Shown here: positions 7,359 through 15,224 of the stretch, one piece after another
How positions within the stretch are numbered: the stretch's first letter is position 1
How the letters are laid out: each line of letters opens with the position of its first letter
Assembly: GCF_007559025.1 (NCBI RefSeq)
Contig: NZ_CP041765.1
Span: 2,910,679-2,974,678, forward strand
Direction: 5' to 3'
Source: Tomitella fengzijianii
GTDB taxonomy: Bacteria > Actinomycetota > Actinomycetes > Mycobacteriales > Mycobacteriaceae
Length of the DNA stretch: 64,000 nt
Position numbers and translations under genes: made by a program
Notes under the pieces: generated by a model
The model's database searches: none
What the model was told of the DNA's origin: nothing
Seen by the model: the letters and a program-made list of their open reading frames with translations, nothing else

Positions 7359-7567
7359 CGGCCGGACTCCTTTATCTGCTGGTCGATCTGCTCCTCGGCC
7401 CAGCTGGTGGGCGGAACCTGATCGAACAGGGCACCAGCGACGAGCATGGTGGGGCGTGTGCCGGTGGGGTCGACGATCAGGCGGTACCTGCCCTGGTCAA
7501 CCCCGCGGGCGACTGTCTGGTCGTACAGGGCGCGCCCCTTGTCGAGCAGGCGGTCGCGGTCACTCAT
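7355..7567 (-). CDS. Small hypothetical element protein (70 aa)
   Basis: Begins MSDRDRLLDKGRALYDQ; a charged helix followed by a strand-rich segment (YRLIVDPTGTRPTMLVAGALF). It overlaps the upstream gene by 8 bp and the downstream membrane peptide by 4 bp, so it belongs to a tightly packed operon. No family recognised. Confidence 0.7.
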   Translation of the reverse strand: MSDRDRLLDKGRALYDQTVARGVDQGRYRLIVDPTGTRPTMLVAGALFDQVPPTSWAEEQIDQQIKESGR

Positions 7568-7919
7568 CGCCCATCACCTCCGTGGCCACGTCCTCCACGG
7601 CGATGCCCCGGCGGCGTGCCTCGATCAGCGCGTACTCGACGTCTGAGAGCTCGGCTTCGGCGCGGCGCCTGCACTCAGTGCAGGGCACGAGCTGGTCCGA
7701 CTCGGCGCCGGTGGCGGCCCGCGCCTCGACCAGGATCTCCTCGACGGTCGTGCCGGCCCACGCGGCGATGCTCTCCAGCTCGGCGACGGTGATCTGCTCG
7801 GGGAACTTCTCCGCGGCGCCGATCTCCAGGGACACCTTCGCCAGGATCTCGACAAGGACGCGGTCGGTGATTGCCTCGGCGAAGCTCATGCCGCCGGTGG
7901 CGGCGGAGGGAGTGCTCAC
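7560..7919 (-). CDS. Hypothetical element protein (119 aa)
   Basis: Acidic helical protein (MSTPSAATGGMSFAEAITD) with one CTEC pair in the C-terminal third, possibly half of a zinc site. An internal ATG (MSFAEAI) is an alternative start. It overlaps both neighbours by a few bases. No recognised domain. Confidence 0.7.
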   Translation of the reverse strand: MSTPSAATGGMSFAEAITDRVLVEILAKVSLEIGAAEKFPEQITVAELESIAAWAGTTVEEILVEARAATGAESDQLVPCTECRRRAEAELSDVEYALIEARRRGIAVEDVATEVMGDE

Positions 7920-8416
7920 AGCTCCTCCTCATCGACGACGCTTCCGCGGTACCCGTACTCGGCCCATCCGCCAGTCGACGGCGTAGCCTGCACGGTCGTC
8001 ACGCCGTCCTCGTCGACCAAGTGCATCCCGCCGGCGGACACGTCCAAGGTGGCGATCCGCGTGTTCTCGAGCAGCCACTGATGACGGGCGTCGATGTCGC
8101 CGACGTTGAGCGGCCAGTCCGCAGGATGAGAGCATCCGGGATCGGCGGAGCCGAGCCCCTGCATGACTTCGGTAGCCTCGTCGCTGCCGCAACGCGAGCA
8201 GATCGGGATGGATCGGCAATCGGTGACGCGCGAGCCGGCGGGCTGAAGCGGCTCGGGATCGAACGGCCGATCGCAGCGCGGGCAGTAGTTGTTCTCGATG
8301 TTGTCCGCGATCTGCTCGGCGAGCTCCTCCGGCAGGTCGGCAATCTGGTCGAGGATTCGCGGCGACCATGCGTAGCATCCGCTGAAGCTGCGGATCGGTT
8401 CGGTAGACTTCGGCAT
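7916..8416 (-). CDS. Hypothetical zinc-ribbon element protein (166 aa)
   Basis: ATG 8416 (MPKSTEPIRSFSGC) is chosen because a very strong AAGGAGGAG site precedes it; the frame stays open further upstream but looks non-coding there. CPRC (45-48) and CSRC (73-76) form a zinc ribbon. The C-terminal half has GGMHLVDEDGV-type strands. It ends with a 4-bp overlap into the next gene. Function unknown. Confidence 0.75.
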   Translation of the reverse strand: MPKSTEPIRSFSGCYAWSPRILDQIADLPEELAEQIADNIENNYCPRCDRPFDPEPLQPAGSRVTDCRSIPICSRCGSDEATEVMQGLGSADPGCSHPADWPLNVGDIDARHQWLLENTRIATLDVSAGGMHLVDEDGVTTVQATPSTGGWAEYGYRGSVVDEEEL

Positions 8417-8493
8417 GACTTCTCCTCCTTCGTGGGGGTTGGGGTTCAGGGCCTCGGGGCGGTGGCAGCCGCTACCGAGGCCATTTCTTGTGG

Positions 8494-8772
8494 TCATCGG
8501 GTCAGGCCGCGGGATGCGGCCCACCGGTCGGGATGCGCGACCTTGAACGTCGCCTCGTCGCCCACCGGGTCGCGGTACGTCCGCAGACAGCGGATGATGT
8601 CGGCATCGGCGGCGCCAGCCTTCAGGCGTCGGCGGACGATCCGGGATACGCGGGTCGGCGATAGGCCGATGTCGAGATCGAAGTTCAACGCCTGGGCGCG
8701 GCTGATCGTCACGTTCGGCCTGGTGGCCACCTCCTGTGTCTGACCAGGAGGACGGGGCGGGGTCTCGGTCAT
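8494..8772 (-). CDS. Hypothetical element protein (92 aa)
   Basis: A basic protein (MTETPPRPPGQTQEVATRP) whose middle (SRAQALNFDLDIGLSPTRVSRIVRRRL) may be a helix-turn-helix. It overlaps the excisionase-like gene by 4 bp and so is an early gene in the leftward operon. It may be a second regulator or a recombination directionality partner; this is inferred from position. Confidence 0.65.
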   Translation of the reverse strand: MTETPPRPPGQTQEVATRPNVTISRAQALNFDLDIGLSPTRVSRIVRRRLKAGAADADIIRCLRTYRDPVGDEATFKVAHPDRWAASRGLTR

Positions 8773-8981
8773 GTGGCGGCCCGCGCATCTGTTCGCGTCA
8801 TCAGATTGGAGTCGAGCCAGTCGTAGACGTCCTGCCAGTCGTAGAACACGCGCCGGCCGAGCTTCATGAACTTCGGCCCATTCCCCCGGTATCGCTCTTG
8901 TGCGAGCGTCGAGACCGTCACGCGCCGGAAGTCGGCGACCTCCTCGGGCGTGGCGAGCGGTAGACGCTTAGGTGTGGCCAC
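8769..8981 (-). CDS. Excisionase-like HTH protein
   Basis: A 70-residue protein of the excisionase/MerR-like winged-helix group: LATPEEVADFRRVTVSTLAQERYRG, then GPKFMKLGRRVFYDWQDVYDWL. Such proteins bind arm DNA and turn the integrase toward excision. GTG 8981 is preceded by GGGAGG at good spacing. It is the first gene of the leftward operon, divergent from the repressor-integrase pair, the typical lysogeny-switch layout. Confidence 0.85.
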   Translation of the reverse strand: MATPKRLPLATPEEVADFRRVTVSTLAQERYRGNGPKFMKLGRRVFYDWQDVYDWLDSNLMTRTDARAAT

Positions 8982-9094
8982 GGTGGCCTCCCTTCAGTTG
9001 AGCCTCACGCCGACGTTTTCTATCGGCATGAACTGAGCATGCATGAGATCACCCGTGATGTCAAGCCGATAAAGATTCGCGGTAGTGTGTCGGC
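8982..9094. promoter_or_regulatory. Divergent control region (repressor / excisionase)
   Basis: This 113-bp interval holds candidate operators: ATCAC-N2-GTGAT (9048-9059), and the half-sites GCCGA/TCGGC twice as facing pairs (9009-9027 and 9065-9094). The repeated TCGGCAT just before each coding side suggests a repressor that controls both directions. The repressor gene has no clear Shine-Dalgarno and may have a very short leader. Confidence 0.5.
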
Positions 9095-9784
9095 ATGGAC
9101 GAAGCAACGGGCTTGCCTGACGTGGTCGGCCGGAATGCGCAGGCGATCCGCATGCGCGCCGATGCCGGGACCGAGGCCGTCGCGCAGGTGGCACGGGAGT
9201 ACGGGCTCAGATGGTCCGACAGCCGCGTAAGCGCCCTTGAGAAGGGCAAGGTGAGCCCCACCTTGCCCACCCTCTTCGCGCTCGCGCAGGCCCTCGGAGA
9301 TGTGACCGGCGAACGGATCTCGATTGCGGATCTCGTAGAGCACGACGGCTGGGTGAGACTGAACGCCGATCTCGATGTACGCGGCGCCGCAATCGTCTCT
9401 GCCCTGCGAGGCGAACCGCTCGATCTCGCGTCCGGGGACGTACGCGGCGGCGTCGAGGAACTACAGGATGTCGCGGCGAAGGGCATCGAGCGGGCGGCCC
9501 TCGATGGTCGCCTTCCTGAGTCGGTGCCGAGGCTCTTCGGGCATTCGCGGACCGTGATTCGGCAACTCGCGCAGGCATCAGGGGTCGCGGAAGAACGCGC
9601 AGCGAAGTCGCTCGGCCTGAATCCTGCGAGTCTCGCGGCCCTGTCGTATCACCTGTGGGGTCGAACGCTCTCCGAAGAGCGCGACAGGCGGGTCGGCGAG
9701 GGTGCCAACGCGCAGCACAAGGGGCAGGTCACCCGCGAGCTGCGGGCCGAGCTGAAGGCGGCGCTCGATGGCGACGATCAGTAG
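9095..9784 (+). CDS. XRE-type repressor of the element
   Basis: A 229-residue protein with an N-terminal lambda-Cro/XRE helix-turn-helix (VGRNAQAIRMRADAG through RVSALEKGKVSPTLPTLFALAQALG). The middle and C-terminus are helical without the Ser/Lys dyad of self-cleaving CI repressors. It lies upstream of the integrase in the same direction and overlaps it by 17 bp, so both are probably expressed in the integrated state. It is the likely immunity or maintenance repressor. Confidence 0.85.
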   Translation: MDEATGLPDVVGRNAQAIRMRADAGTEAVAQVAREYGLRWSDSRVSALEKGKVSPTLPTLFALAQALGDVTGERISIADLVEHDGWVRLNADLDVRGAAIVSALRGEPLDLASGDVRGGVEELQDVAAKGIERAALDGRLPESVPRLFGHSRTVIRQLAQASGVAEERAAKSLGLNPASLAALSYHLWGRTLSEERDRRVGEGANAQHKGQVTRELRAELKAALDGDDQ

Positions 9785-10862
9785 CTACACCACGAAAGCC
9801 GGCCTTCGGTACCGGGTTCGCTACCGCACGCCGGATCGGCGGCAGACCGACAAGCGCGGCTTCAGGACCAAGCGGCAAGCGGAGGACTTCGCGGCGACGG
9901 TCGAGGTGGCGAAGCTGACTGGCGAGTACGTCGACCCGAAGGCCGGCCGCGCCACGGTCGGCGAGCTCGCTGAGCAGTGGATCGCGGGCAAGGTGAATCT
10001 GAAGCCGTCGAGCCTCGCCAGGTATCGACACAGCCTCGATCAGCAGGTGCTTCCGCGCTGGGAGTCGGAGCGGATCTCCGATGTGACTACCGCCGGGGTT
10101 CAGGCCTGGATCGCCGGGATGAACGACAAGGGCCTGTCGGCGTCGACCGTCCGCAAGGCGCACCACGTTCTAGGGCTCGTGTGCAAGATGGCGATCAGAG
10201 ACCGGCGGATCGTCCGCAACCCCTGCGAAGGCGTCGACCTCCCTCGCCTCCCGAAGCCTGACAACCGGTACCTCACGGCCCAGCAGGTCGCTGATCTCGC
10301 GCACGCGGCCGGCGACAACCGACTGATCATCCTGGTGCTCGCCTACACCGGTATCCGGTGGTCCGAGATGGTGGCGCTGCGGGTGCGGCGCGTCGACCTG
10401 AAGCGCCGTCGCCTGCGGATCGCCGAAGCGGCCACCGAAGTCGACGGGCGCCTCGTGTGGGGTACGCCGAAGTCGCACGCCTCCAGAACCGTGCCGTACC
10501 CGGCGTTCCTGCACGAACTGCTGCGCGAGCAGATCCGCGGCCGCGGCGCCGACGAGCTCGTGTTCACCACAGACAAAGACGGGCCGGTGAGGTCGAGGGC
10601 GGCGCGGAGGACATGGTTCGATGCTGCAGCCGAGGAGGCAGGCGTTAAGGGCATCTCACCGCACGATCTGAGGCACGCTGCAGCCTCCCTGGCGGTATCC
10701 GCTGGGGCCTCGATCAAGGGTGTGCAGGCGATGTTGGGGCACTCCACAGCGGCGCTCACGCTCGATGTCTACGCGGACCTATTCGAGGACGACCTCGATG
10801 GGGTTGCGCAGCGCCTCGATGCCATCGGCACCGGCGTCCGGCCGCGCCTGAAGTCGGTCTAG
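9768..10862 (+). CDS. int: Tyrosine-family site-specific integrase
   Basis: A 364-residue recombinase with an N-terminal arm-binding AP2-like domain (MATISSYTTKAGLRYRVRY), a core-binding SAM-like domain (about 63-150) and a complete catalytic domain: R197 (TGIRWSE), K235, H299 and R302 (HDLRH), H325 (LGHS) and nucleophile Y335 (DVYADL). It probably integrated the element into tRNA-Leu, whose gene starts about 100 bp beyond its stop. It overlaps the repressor by 17 bp and is followed by an arm-type repeat and a strong hairpin. Confidence 0.95.
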   Translation: MATISSYTTKAGLRYRVRYRTPDRRQTDKRGFRTKRQAEDFAATVEVAKLTGEYVDPKAGRATVGELAEQWIAGKVNLKPSSLARYRHSLDQQVLPRWESERISDVTTAGVQAWIAGMNDKGLSASTVRKAHHVLGLVCKMAIRDRRIVRNPCEGVDLPRLPKPDNRYLTAQQVADLAHAAGDNRLIILVLAYTGIRWSEMVALRVRRVDLKRRRLRIAEAATEVDGRLVWGTPKSHASRTVPYPAFLHELLREQIRGRGADELVFTTDKDGPVRSRAARRTWFDAAAEEAGVKGISPHDLRHAAASLAVSAGASIKGVQAMLGHSTAALTLDVYADLFEDDLDGVAQRLDAIGTGVRPRLKSV

Positions 10863-10874
10863 GTTCGCGCCGAT

Positions 10875-10893
10875 TGTGGGCAAAATGTGGGCA
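10875..10893 (+). repeat. Arm-type integrase site, right end
   Basis: Identical to 1077-1095, same orientation. It lies between the integrase stop and attR. Confidence 0.65.
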
Positions 10894-10900
10894 GAAACGC

Positions 10901-10943
10901 CTATCGGCGCCACCCCAGCACGATCCTGGAGTGGCGCCGATAG
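10901..10943. terminator. Bidirectional terminator, integrase / tRNA-Leu
   Basis: CTATCGGCGCCAC (10901-10913) pairs perfectly with GTGGCGCCGATAG (10931-10943) around a 17-base loop. It separates the rightward integrase from the leftward tRNA gene. There is no U-run. Confidence 0.7.
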
Positions 10944-10968
10944 CGTGTCTACCTGCATGTTCTAGATT

Positions 10969-11024
10969 TGGTGCGCGAGAAGGGACTCGAACCCTCACGT
11001 CCTAGGACACTGGAACCTAAATCC
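10969..11024. repeat. attR: 3' half of the intact tRNA-Leu
   Basis: Exact copy of 928-983, here joined to the tRNA 5' half. The identity ends in the anticodon stem, a common crossover region for tRNA-targeting integrases. Confidence 0.93.
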
Positions 11025-11053
11025 AGCGCGTCTGCCAGTTCCGCCACTCGCGC
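10969..11053 (-). tRNA. tRNA-Leu (TAG anticodon)
   Basis: 85 bases including an encoded CCA. The acceptor GCGCGAG pairs with CTCGCGC, the discriminator is A, and the anticodon loop TTTAGGT gives TAG, reading CUA. A long variable arm is present. The T-arm GGGTTCGAGTCCC is canonical. The 3' half is the attachment core of the element to its left, so the gene was restored on integration. Confidence 0.95.
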
Positions 11054-11159
11054 GTGCGGAGCACAGCCTACGACAGCCCCTGTCGTACACCCTCACCGAG
11101 TGCGCCCCGTCACCGTCCCCTGAGCGGTCGCGGAGCCGCAGGTCAGGTACCGTCGTAGT

Positions 11160-11666
11160 GTGGCACGAACTCGTCGACGGCACCGGGTGACACTGATCGT
11201 CTTCGTCATCGCCGCTGCCGCCACCTGTCTCGCACTGGGCTGGTGGCAGTGGGACCGCTACGAGTCGGCGTCCGGCACCGGCCAGAACCTCGGTTACGCA
11301 CTGCAGTGGCCGTTGTTCGCCGCGTTCTGCGTCTACGGCTACCGGCGCTTCGTCAAGCTCGAGGACCAGCAGGCCGAGATCGTCGACGCCGAAGGCGCGG
11401 AGTCTTCCGACAGCCCCGATGCCGCAGTGGCCGCCCCCGCCGTCACGCGCCCCGAGGTGCCCGACGACGGCCCCGGTATGCTCGCGCGCCTGCTCGGGCG
11501 CGATTCCGCCCCCGCCGTCACCGAGATCCCGGCGGACCTGCTGCCGCAGCGCGGCGCATCCGCGGGCAACGCCGCCGAGTCGGCGCCGGACGATCTGCGG
11601 CTCCTCGAATACAACGAATACCTTGCTCAGCTCGATGAGCGCTCCACGAAAGGACGCGGCCGATGA
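11160..11666 (+). CDS. LprD-like membrane protein (Rv1343c type)
   Basis: A 168-residue membrane protein: basic start, a first helix (VTLIVFVIAAAATCLALGW), then WWQWDRYES and a second helix (YALQWPLFAAFCVYGY), followed by a Pro/Ala-rich cytoplasmic tail and a conserved-looking end (LRLLEYNEYLAQLDE). By position next to a DUF3817 gene and rdgB-rph it matches Rv1343c, annotated LprD in M. tuberculosis. The C-terminal tail overlaps the next start by 4 bp. GTG start. Its biochemical role is not established. Confidence 0.75.
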   Translation: MARTRRRHRVTLIVFVIAAAATCLALGWWQWDRYESASGTGQNLGYALQWPLFAAFCVYGYRRFVKLEDQQAEIVDAEGAESSDSPDAAVAAPAVTRPEVPDDGPGMLARLLGRDSAPAVTEIPADLLPQRGASAGNAAESAPDDLRLLEYNEYLAQLDERSTKGRGR

Positions 11667-12046
11667 CCGAAGCCGAGGACGCAACGCGCCCCGCCCCCGT
11701 CGGCGCCGAGGTGCCCGGCCCACTCGCAGCCGAAGAAAAGAAGATCCCCGGCGCGCTCCTCCGCTACCGCGTGCTCGCCTGGATCACCGGCGTCTGGCTG
11801 CTGGCACTGTGTTTCGAGCTGATCGCCGCCTACGGATTCGGCGTCGAGGGGCTGAGCTGGATCGCCGTCGCCCACGGCTGGATCTACTTCGTCTACTTGC
11901 TCATGACGATGGACCTGGCGGTGCGCGTGCGCTGGCCTGTCGCCCGTACCCTCGGCACACTGGTCGCGGGCACGATCCCGTTCCTGTCCTTCTACGTCGA
12001 GCACATCCGCACCAAGCAGGTCAAGGAACAGTTCGGTCTCAGCTGA
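11663..12046 (+). CDS. DUF3817 membrane protein (Rv1342c type)
   Basis: A 127-residue protein with three predicted helices: YRVLAWITGVWLLALCFELIA, a second around SWIAVAHGWIYFVYLL, and a third RTLGTLVAGTIPFLSFYVE. The EHxRTKQV end is typical of DUF3817. It is coupled to the LprD-like gene by ATGA overlap. The pair sits divergent from rdgB-rph as in mycobacteria. Function unknown. Confidence 0.88.
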   Translation: MTEAEDATRPAPVGAEVPGPLAAEEKKIPGALLRYRVLAWITGVWLLALCFELIAAYGFGVEGLSWIAVAHGWIYFVYLLMTMDLAVRVRWPVARTLGTLVAGTIPFLSFYVEHIRTKQVKEQFGLS

Positions 12047-12082
12047 CGGAGCATTCGCGGTTCCGCGGAACCGCCGCCGCCC

Positions 12083-12670
12083 TCACGCCGGCGGCGACCA
12101 CGCGGGGTCGCGGCCCATCCACGCCACGAGCTTCTGCGTGGCCGTGGCGCCGTCCGGAACCTGCACCTCGGGCCCGAAGACGCCCGGCCCGCGCAGCACC
12201 TCCTCCGGCATCGGCTCGGAGAGCTTGTAGGAGAACGCGGCGACGTCGGCGGGGATCTCCGCTTCGCGGCCCACGCTGTGCACGAGGTCCCATCCGTGCA
12301 CGAACAGGTCGACCGCCGGGAACGACAAGCCCTCCCGCACCGACCGCGGCCCGCGGGGCGAGTCCATGACGGCGTCCAGATCCACCCCCTCGATGGCTCC
12401 GCGCGCCGGGCCCGCCAGCGCGGTCCACCATGCGTGGGGGTTCCCCTCGACGATGTCGCCGGGCCGGTCCGGGATCGACCACCCCGGTTCCTCCCCGCGC
12501 AGCAGTGCCGTGCCGAACCGCACCACGCCGCCCATATGGCCGAGCACGTCCAGCGCCCGCCAGCCCTCGCACGGCGACGGCTGCTGCCACCGGTCCGGCC
12601 CCACGGCCTCGACCGCGTCGGTGAAGAAGTGCAAGCCCCTGATGTATACCTCGTCCGCATCGATCGCCAT
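12083..12670 (-). CDS. DinB-like TIGR03086 family metal-binding protein
   Basis: A 195-residue protein of the DinB/mycothiol-dependent maleylpyruvate isomerase fold: WQQPSPCEGWRALDVLGHMGG near residues 28-48 and FVHGWDLVHS further on supply the histidines of the usual metal site. Members act in mycothiol-dependent detoxification or remain uncharacterised. It lies between DUF3817 (convergent) and rdgB (106 bp upstream, same strand). Substrate unknown. Confidence 0.8.
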   Translation of the reverse strand: MAIDADEVYIRGLHFFTDAVEAVGPDRWQQPSPCEGWRALDVLGHMGGVVRFGTALLRGEEPGWSIPDRPGDIVEGNPHAWWTALAGPARGAIEGVDLDAVMDSPRGPRSVREGLSFPAVDLFVHGWDLVHSVGREAEIPADVAAFSYKLSEPMPEEVLRGPGVFGPEVQVPDGATATQKLVAWMGRDPAWSPPA

Positions 12671-12775
12671 GCCGCCCAGGGTTCCACTGTGGTGCCCGGC
12701 GGGCAGGCGGAATCGGCAACACGGAACCGGGAAAACGGGCGTCTGCCCTCTTCCTCCGGCGCGCCGACGGTTCCC

Positions 12776-13417
12776 CTACACCTCGGCGAGCGTGCGCAGG
12801 ATGGGCACCAGCTGCGCCAGCGCCCGCGCGCGGTGCGAGTCCGCGTCCTTCTCCTCCGCGCTCATCTGCGCGGCGGTCCGGTCCTCCCCCGCCGGGACGA
12901 ACACCGGGTCGTAGCCGAAGCCGTTCTCTCCGCGCGGCGCACGGGCGATGGCGCCGTGCCATTCACCGTGCACCGCGGTCTCGTTGACCTCCGGCCCCTC
13001 CTCGCCGTCCACGTACTCGTCCGTGGGCACCACCAGCACACAGCATGAGACGAAGGCCGCCTGACGCCTCTCCTCCGGCACGTCGGACATCTGCGCCAGC
13101 AGCAGCGCCGTGTTGGCGGCGTCGTCACCGTGCACTCCGCTCCACCGGGCGGAGAGCACCCCGGGCATGCCGTTCAGCGCGGCCACGGTGAGCCCCGAAT
13201 CGTCGGCGATGCACGGCAGCCCCGTGGCGCGGGCGCCGTCTTGCGCCTTGACGAGCGCGTTCTCCTCGAACGTCGCGCCGGTCTCGGGCGTCTCCGGATA
13301 CTCGGCGACCTCGTCGAGGCCCACGACCTCCAGCCCGGTGACATGCGCGGCCGCCAGCACCCGACGCAGCTCCACCAGCTTCTTGGGGTTGCGGCTGGCG
13401 ACCAGGATCCGGCGCAT
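12776..13417 (-). CDS. rdgB: XTP/dITP diphosphatase
   Basis: A 213-residue Ham1-family house-cleaning pyrophosphatase that hydrolyses dITP, XTP and other non-canonical purine nucleotides. Motifs: SRNPKKLVELRRVL at the N-terminus, TFEENALVKA, ADDSGL (catalytic Asp), PGVLSARWSG, and ENGFGYDPVFVP near the C-terminus. The start at 13417 overlaps the rph stop by one base (TGATG). A frame that stays open far upstream is a shadow of rph, so the total length must not be taken from it. Operon with rph, as in mycobacteria. Confidence 0.95.
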   Translation of the reverse strand: MRRILVASRNPKKLVELRRVLAAAHVTGLEVVGLDEVAEYPETPETGATFEENALVKAQDGARATGLPCIADDSGLTVAALNGMPGVLSARWSGVHGDDAANTALLLAQMSDVPEERRQAAFVSCCVLVVPTDEYVDGEEGPEVNETAVHGEWHGAIARAPRGENGFGYDPVFVPAGEDRTAAQMSAEEKDADSHRARALAQLVPILRTLAEV

Positions 13418-14208
13418 CAGTTGCCGAACGCCTTCTTCTTCGCCGGTGCGGCAGGCTGCGGGAGCGTCCCCGGATACGGCGCGGCGAGCGCCTCCCGCTG
13501 GATGGCGAACAGCTGCTCGCATCCGGCCGTGGCCGAGTCGAGCATCGCGTCGAGCGTGGAGCGGGCGAAGGTGGCGCCCTCGCCGGTGCCCTGCACCTCG
13601 ACGAGCGTCCCGACGTCGGTGGCCACCACGTTCATGTCCACCTCGGCGCGCGAGTCCTCCTCGTAGGGCAGGTCCAGGCGCACCCGGCCGTCCACCACGC
13701 CCACCGAGACCGCGGCGATCCCACACGACAACGGCTGCGGGTCGGCGAGCCGGCCCGCAGCGTCGAGGTAGGTGATCGCGTCGGCCAACGCCACGTAGGC
13801 GCCGGTGATCGACGCGGTGCGTGTGCCGCCGTCGGCCTGCAGCACGTCGCAGTCGATGGCGATGGTGTTCTCGCCCAGCGCGGACAGGTCGATGCACGCG
13901 CGCAGCGCCCGGCCCACCAGGCGGCTGATCTCGTGCGTGCGGCCGCCCACCTTGCCGCGCACCGACTCGCGCCCGCTGCGCGTGTGCGTGGACGAGGGAA
14001 GCATCGCGTACTCGGCGGTGAGCCAGCCCAGCCCGGAGCCGCGGCGCCACCGCGGCACGCCCTCCTCCACGCTGGCGGTGCACATCACCCGCGTGCGGCC
14101 GAACTCCACCAGCACCGAGCCCGCGGGGTGGTCGGTGAAGCCCCGGGTGATGCTGATGGGGCGCAGCTCGTCGTCGGCCCTGCCGTCCGTTCGCGTAGTC
14201 ACAGTCAC
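13417..14208 (-). CDS. rph: Ribonuclease PH
   Basis: A 263-residue 3'-5' phosphorolytic exoribonuclease that trims tRNA 3' ends. Hallmarks: [37 protein letters not shown] at the start (the RPI and FG-T motifs), LTAEYAMLP, [14 protein letters not shown] and [20 protein letters not shown]. Length matches the family (about 250). It is upstream of and coupled to rdgB. Confidence 0.97.
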   Translation of the reverse strand: MTVTTRTDGRADDELRPISITRGFTDHPAGSVLVEFGRTRVMCTASVEEGVPRWRRGSGLGWLTAEYAMLPSSTHTRSGRESVRGKVGGRTHEISRLVGRALRACIDLSALGENTIAIDCDVLQADGGTRTASITGAYVALADAITYLDAAGRLADPQPLSCGIAAVSVGVVDGRVRLDLPYEEDSRAEVDMNVVATDVGTLVEVQGTGEGATFARSTLDAMLDSATAGCEQLFAIQREALAAPYPGTLPQPAAPAKKKAFGN

Positions 14209-14330
14209 CCCCCGAGCCTAACTCCCGCACAGCGGACTTCCCCGACGACGGGGCGCTCTCCCTCGGCGCCGTACCGCGTGTCACGCATGGCGGCGACCGT
14301 GCGCGGCGGGGCTATCCAGGCGCAGCGGGG

Positions 14331-15140
14331 CTATCCGTGCGAGGCGAGCCGGTCCGACGACGTCGTCGGGACGACGTCCGCCACGAAATCGGGCGCGACC
14401 ACGTCCACCAGGCCGTCGTACTCGGCGCGGGCCTCCGCGAGGACCTCGCCGCGCGGCGTCCACGGCGGGATGTGCGTGAGCAGCAGGCGCCCCACGCCCG
14501 CGCGCTGCGCGATCCGGCCGGCCTCCGTGCCGGAAAGGTGCAGACCCGGGGGCCGCAGCTCCGGCGCGTGCGTCCACGAGGCTTCGCACAGGAAGACGTC
14601 GGCGCCGCGGGCGAGCTCGACGACCTCGTCGCACATCGCGGTGTCCCCGCTGTAGGCGAAGACGGCTCCGTCGGGCGCGGTGATCCGCAGCCCGAAGGAC
14701 TCCGGAGGGTGGCACACGCGGCGCGGCTCCACGGTGAGGCGGCCGACGGTGATCGCGACACCGTGCTCCCACGAGTGCAGGTCGATGGTGTCGGACATGT
14801 CGTCCACCTCGCCCGCGATCTCCGCGGACGCGACCCCGATCCGATGGGCGGTGTCCGCGGGGCCGTACATCCGCGCACGGCCCGCCGCGCTCCCCGGGCC
14901 GTACCGCCGCCACACCAGCAGCCCCGGGACGTCGAGGCAGTGATCGGCATGCAGGTGGGTGAGCAGCACGACGGCCTCACGCGGGTCCGCGTGCCGCTGC
15001 AGCGCGCCCAGTACGCCGCCGCCGAAGTCGAGGACCACTGGCGGCGTGCCCTCGGCCGTGAGGAGGTACCCGGACGCCGGGGAATCCGGTCCGGTCACGC
15101 TGCCGGAGCAGCCCAAGACGGTCAACCGCATGGCGGTCAT
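14331..15140 (-). CDS. Metallo-beta-lactamase-fold phosphodiesterase (Rv1339 type)
   Basis: A 269-residue MBL-fold hydrolase: MRLTVLGCSGSVTG opening strand, VVLDFGGGVLG, then the zinc-site motif THLHADHCLD and a later YSGDTAMCDE. Position between murI and rph matches Rv1339, which has been reported to degrade cyclic AMP as an atypical class II phosphodiesterase. RNase Z-like proteins have the same fold, but the synteny favours the Rv1339 group. It is in the leftward series murI - this gene - rph - rdgB. Confidence 0.85.
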   Translation of the reverse strand: MTAMRLTVLGCSGSVTGPDSPASGYLLTAEGTPPVVLDFGGGVLGALQRHADPREAVVLLTHLHADHCLDVPGLLVWRRYGPGSAAGRARMYGPADTAHRIGVASAEIAGEVDDMSDTIDLHSWEHGVAITVGRLTVEPRRVCHPPESFGLRITAPDGAVFAYSGDTAMCDEVVELARGADVFLCEASWTHAPELRPPGLHLSGTEAGRIAQRAGVGRLLLTHIPPWTPRGEVLAEARAEYDGLVDVVAPDFVADVVPTTSSDRLASHG

Positions 15141-15224
15141 AGTGCCATGACCTCCTGCCGCACACTCATCGACCTCGTGACGATGACATCTTCGTCACCG
15201 TCGCCGCCGCATCTGCGCACGACG

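Larger units (their letters stand above)
928..11024. mobile_element. Integrative element in tRNA-Leu, satellite-like
   Basis: Identical 56-bp direct repeats (928-983 and 10969-11024) correspond to the 3' half of tRNA-Leu(TAG). The intact tRNA lies at the right end, next to a tyrosine integrase; the left copy is only the 3' half. The interior holds integrase, XRE repressor, excisionase-like protein, DUF3987 primase/helicase, prim-pol protein, WhiB-like protein and many small overlapping genes. No capsid, portal, protease, terminase, tail or lysin gene is recognisable among the translated proteins. This fits a replicating phage satellite or a prophage reduced to its integration and replication module. 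The mobility class is inferred; the boundaries are read directly. Confidence 0.9.

Noticed and set aside
12776-14284. A single 502-residue rdgB protein
   Set aside because: The frame stays open through rph, but rph is in another frame with all its motifs; RdgB starts at 13417.
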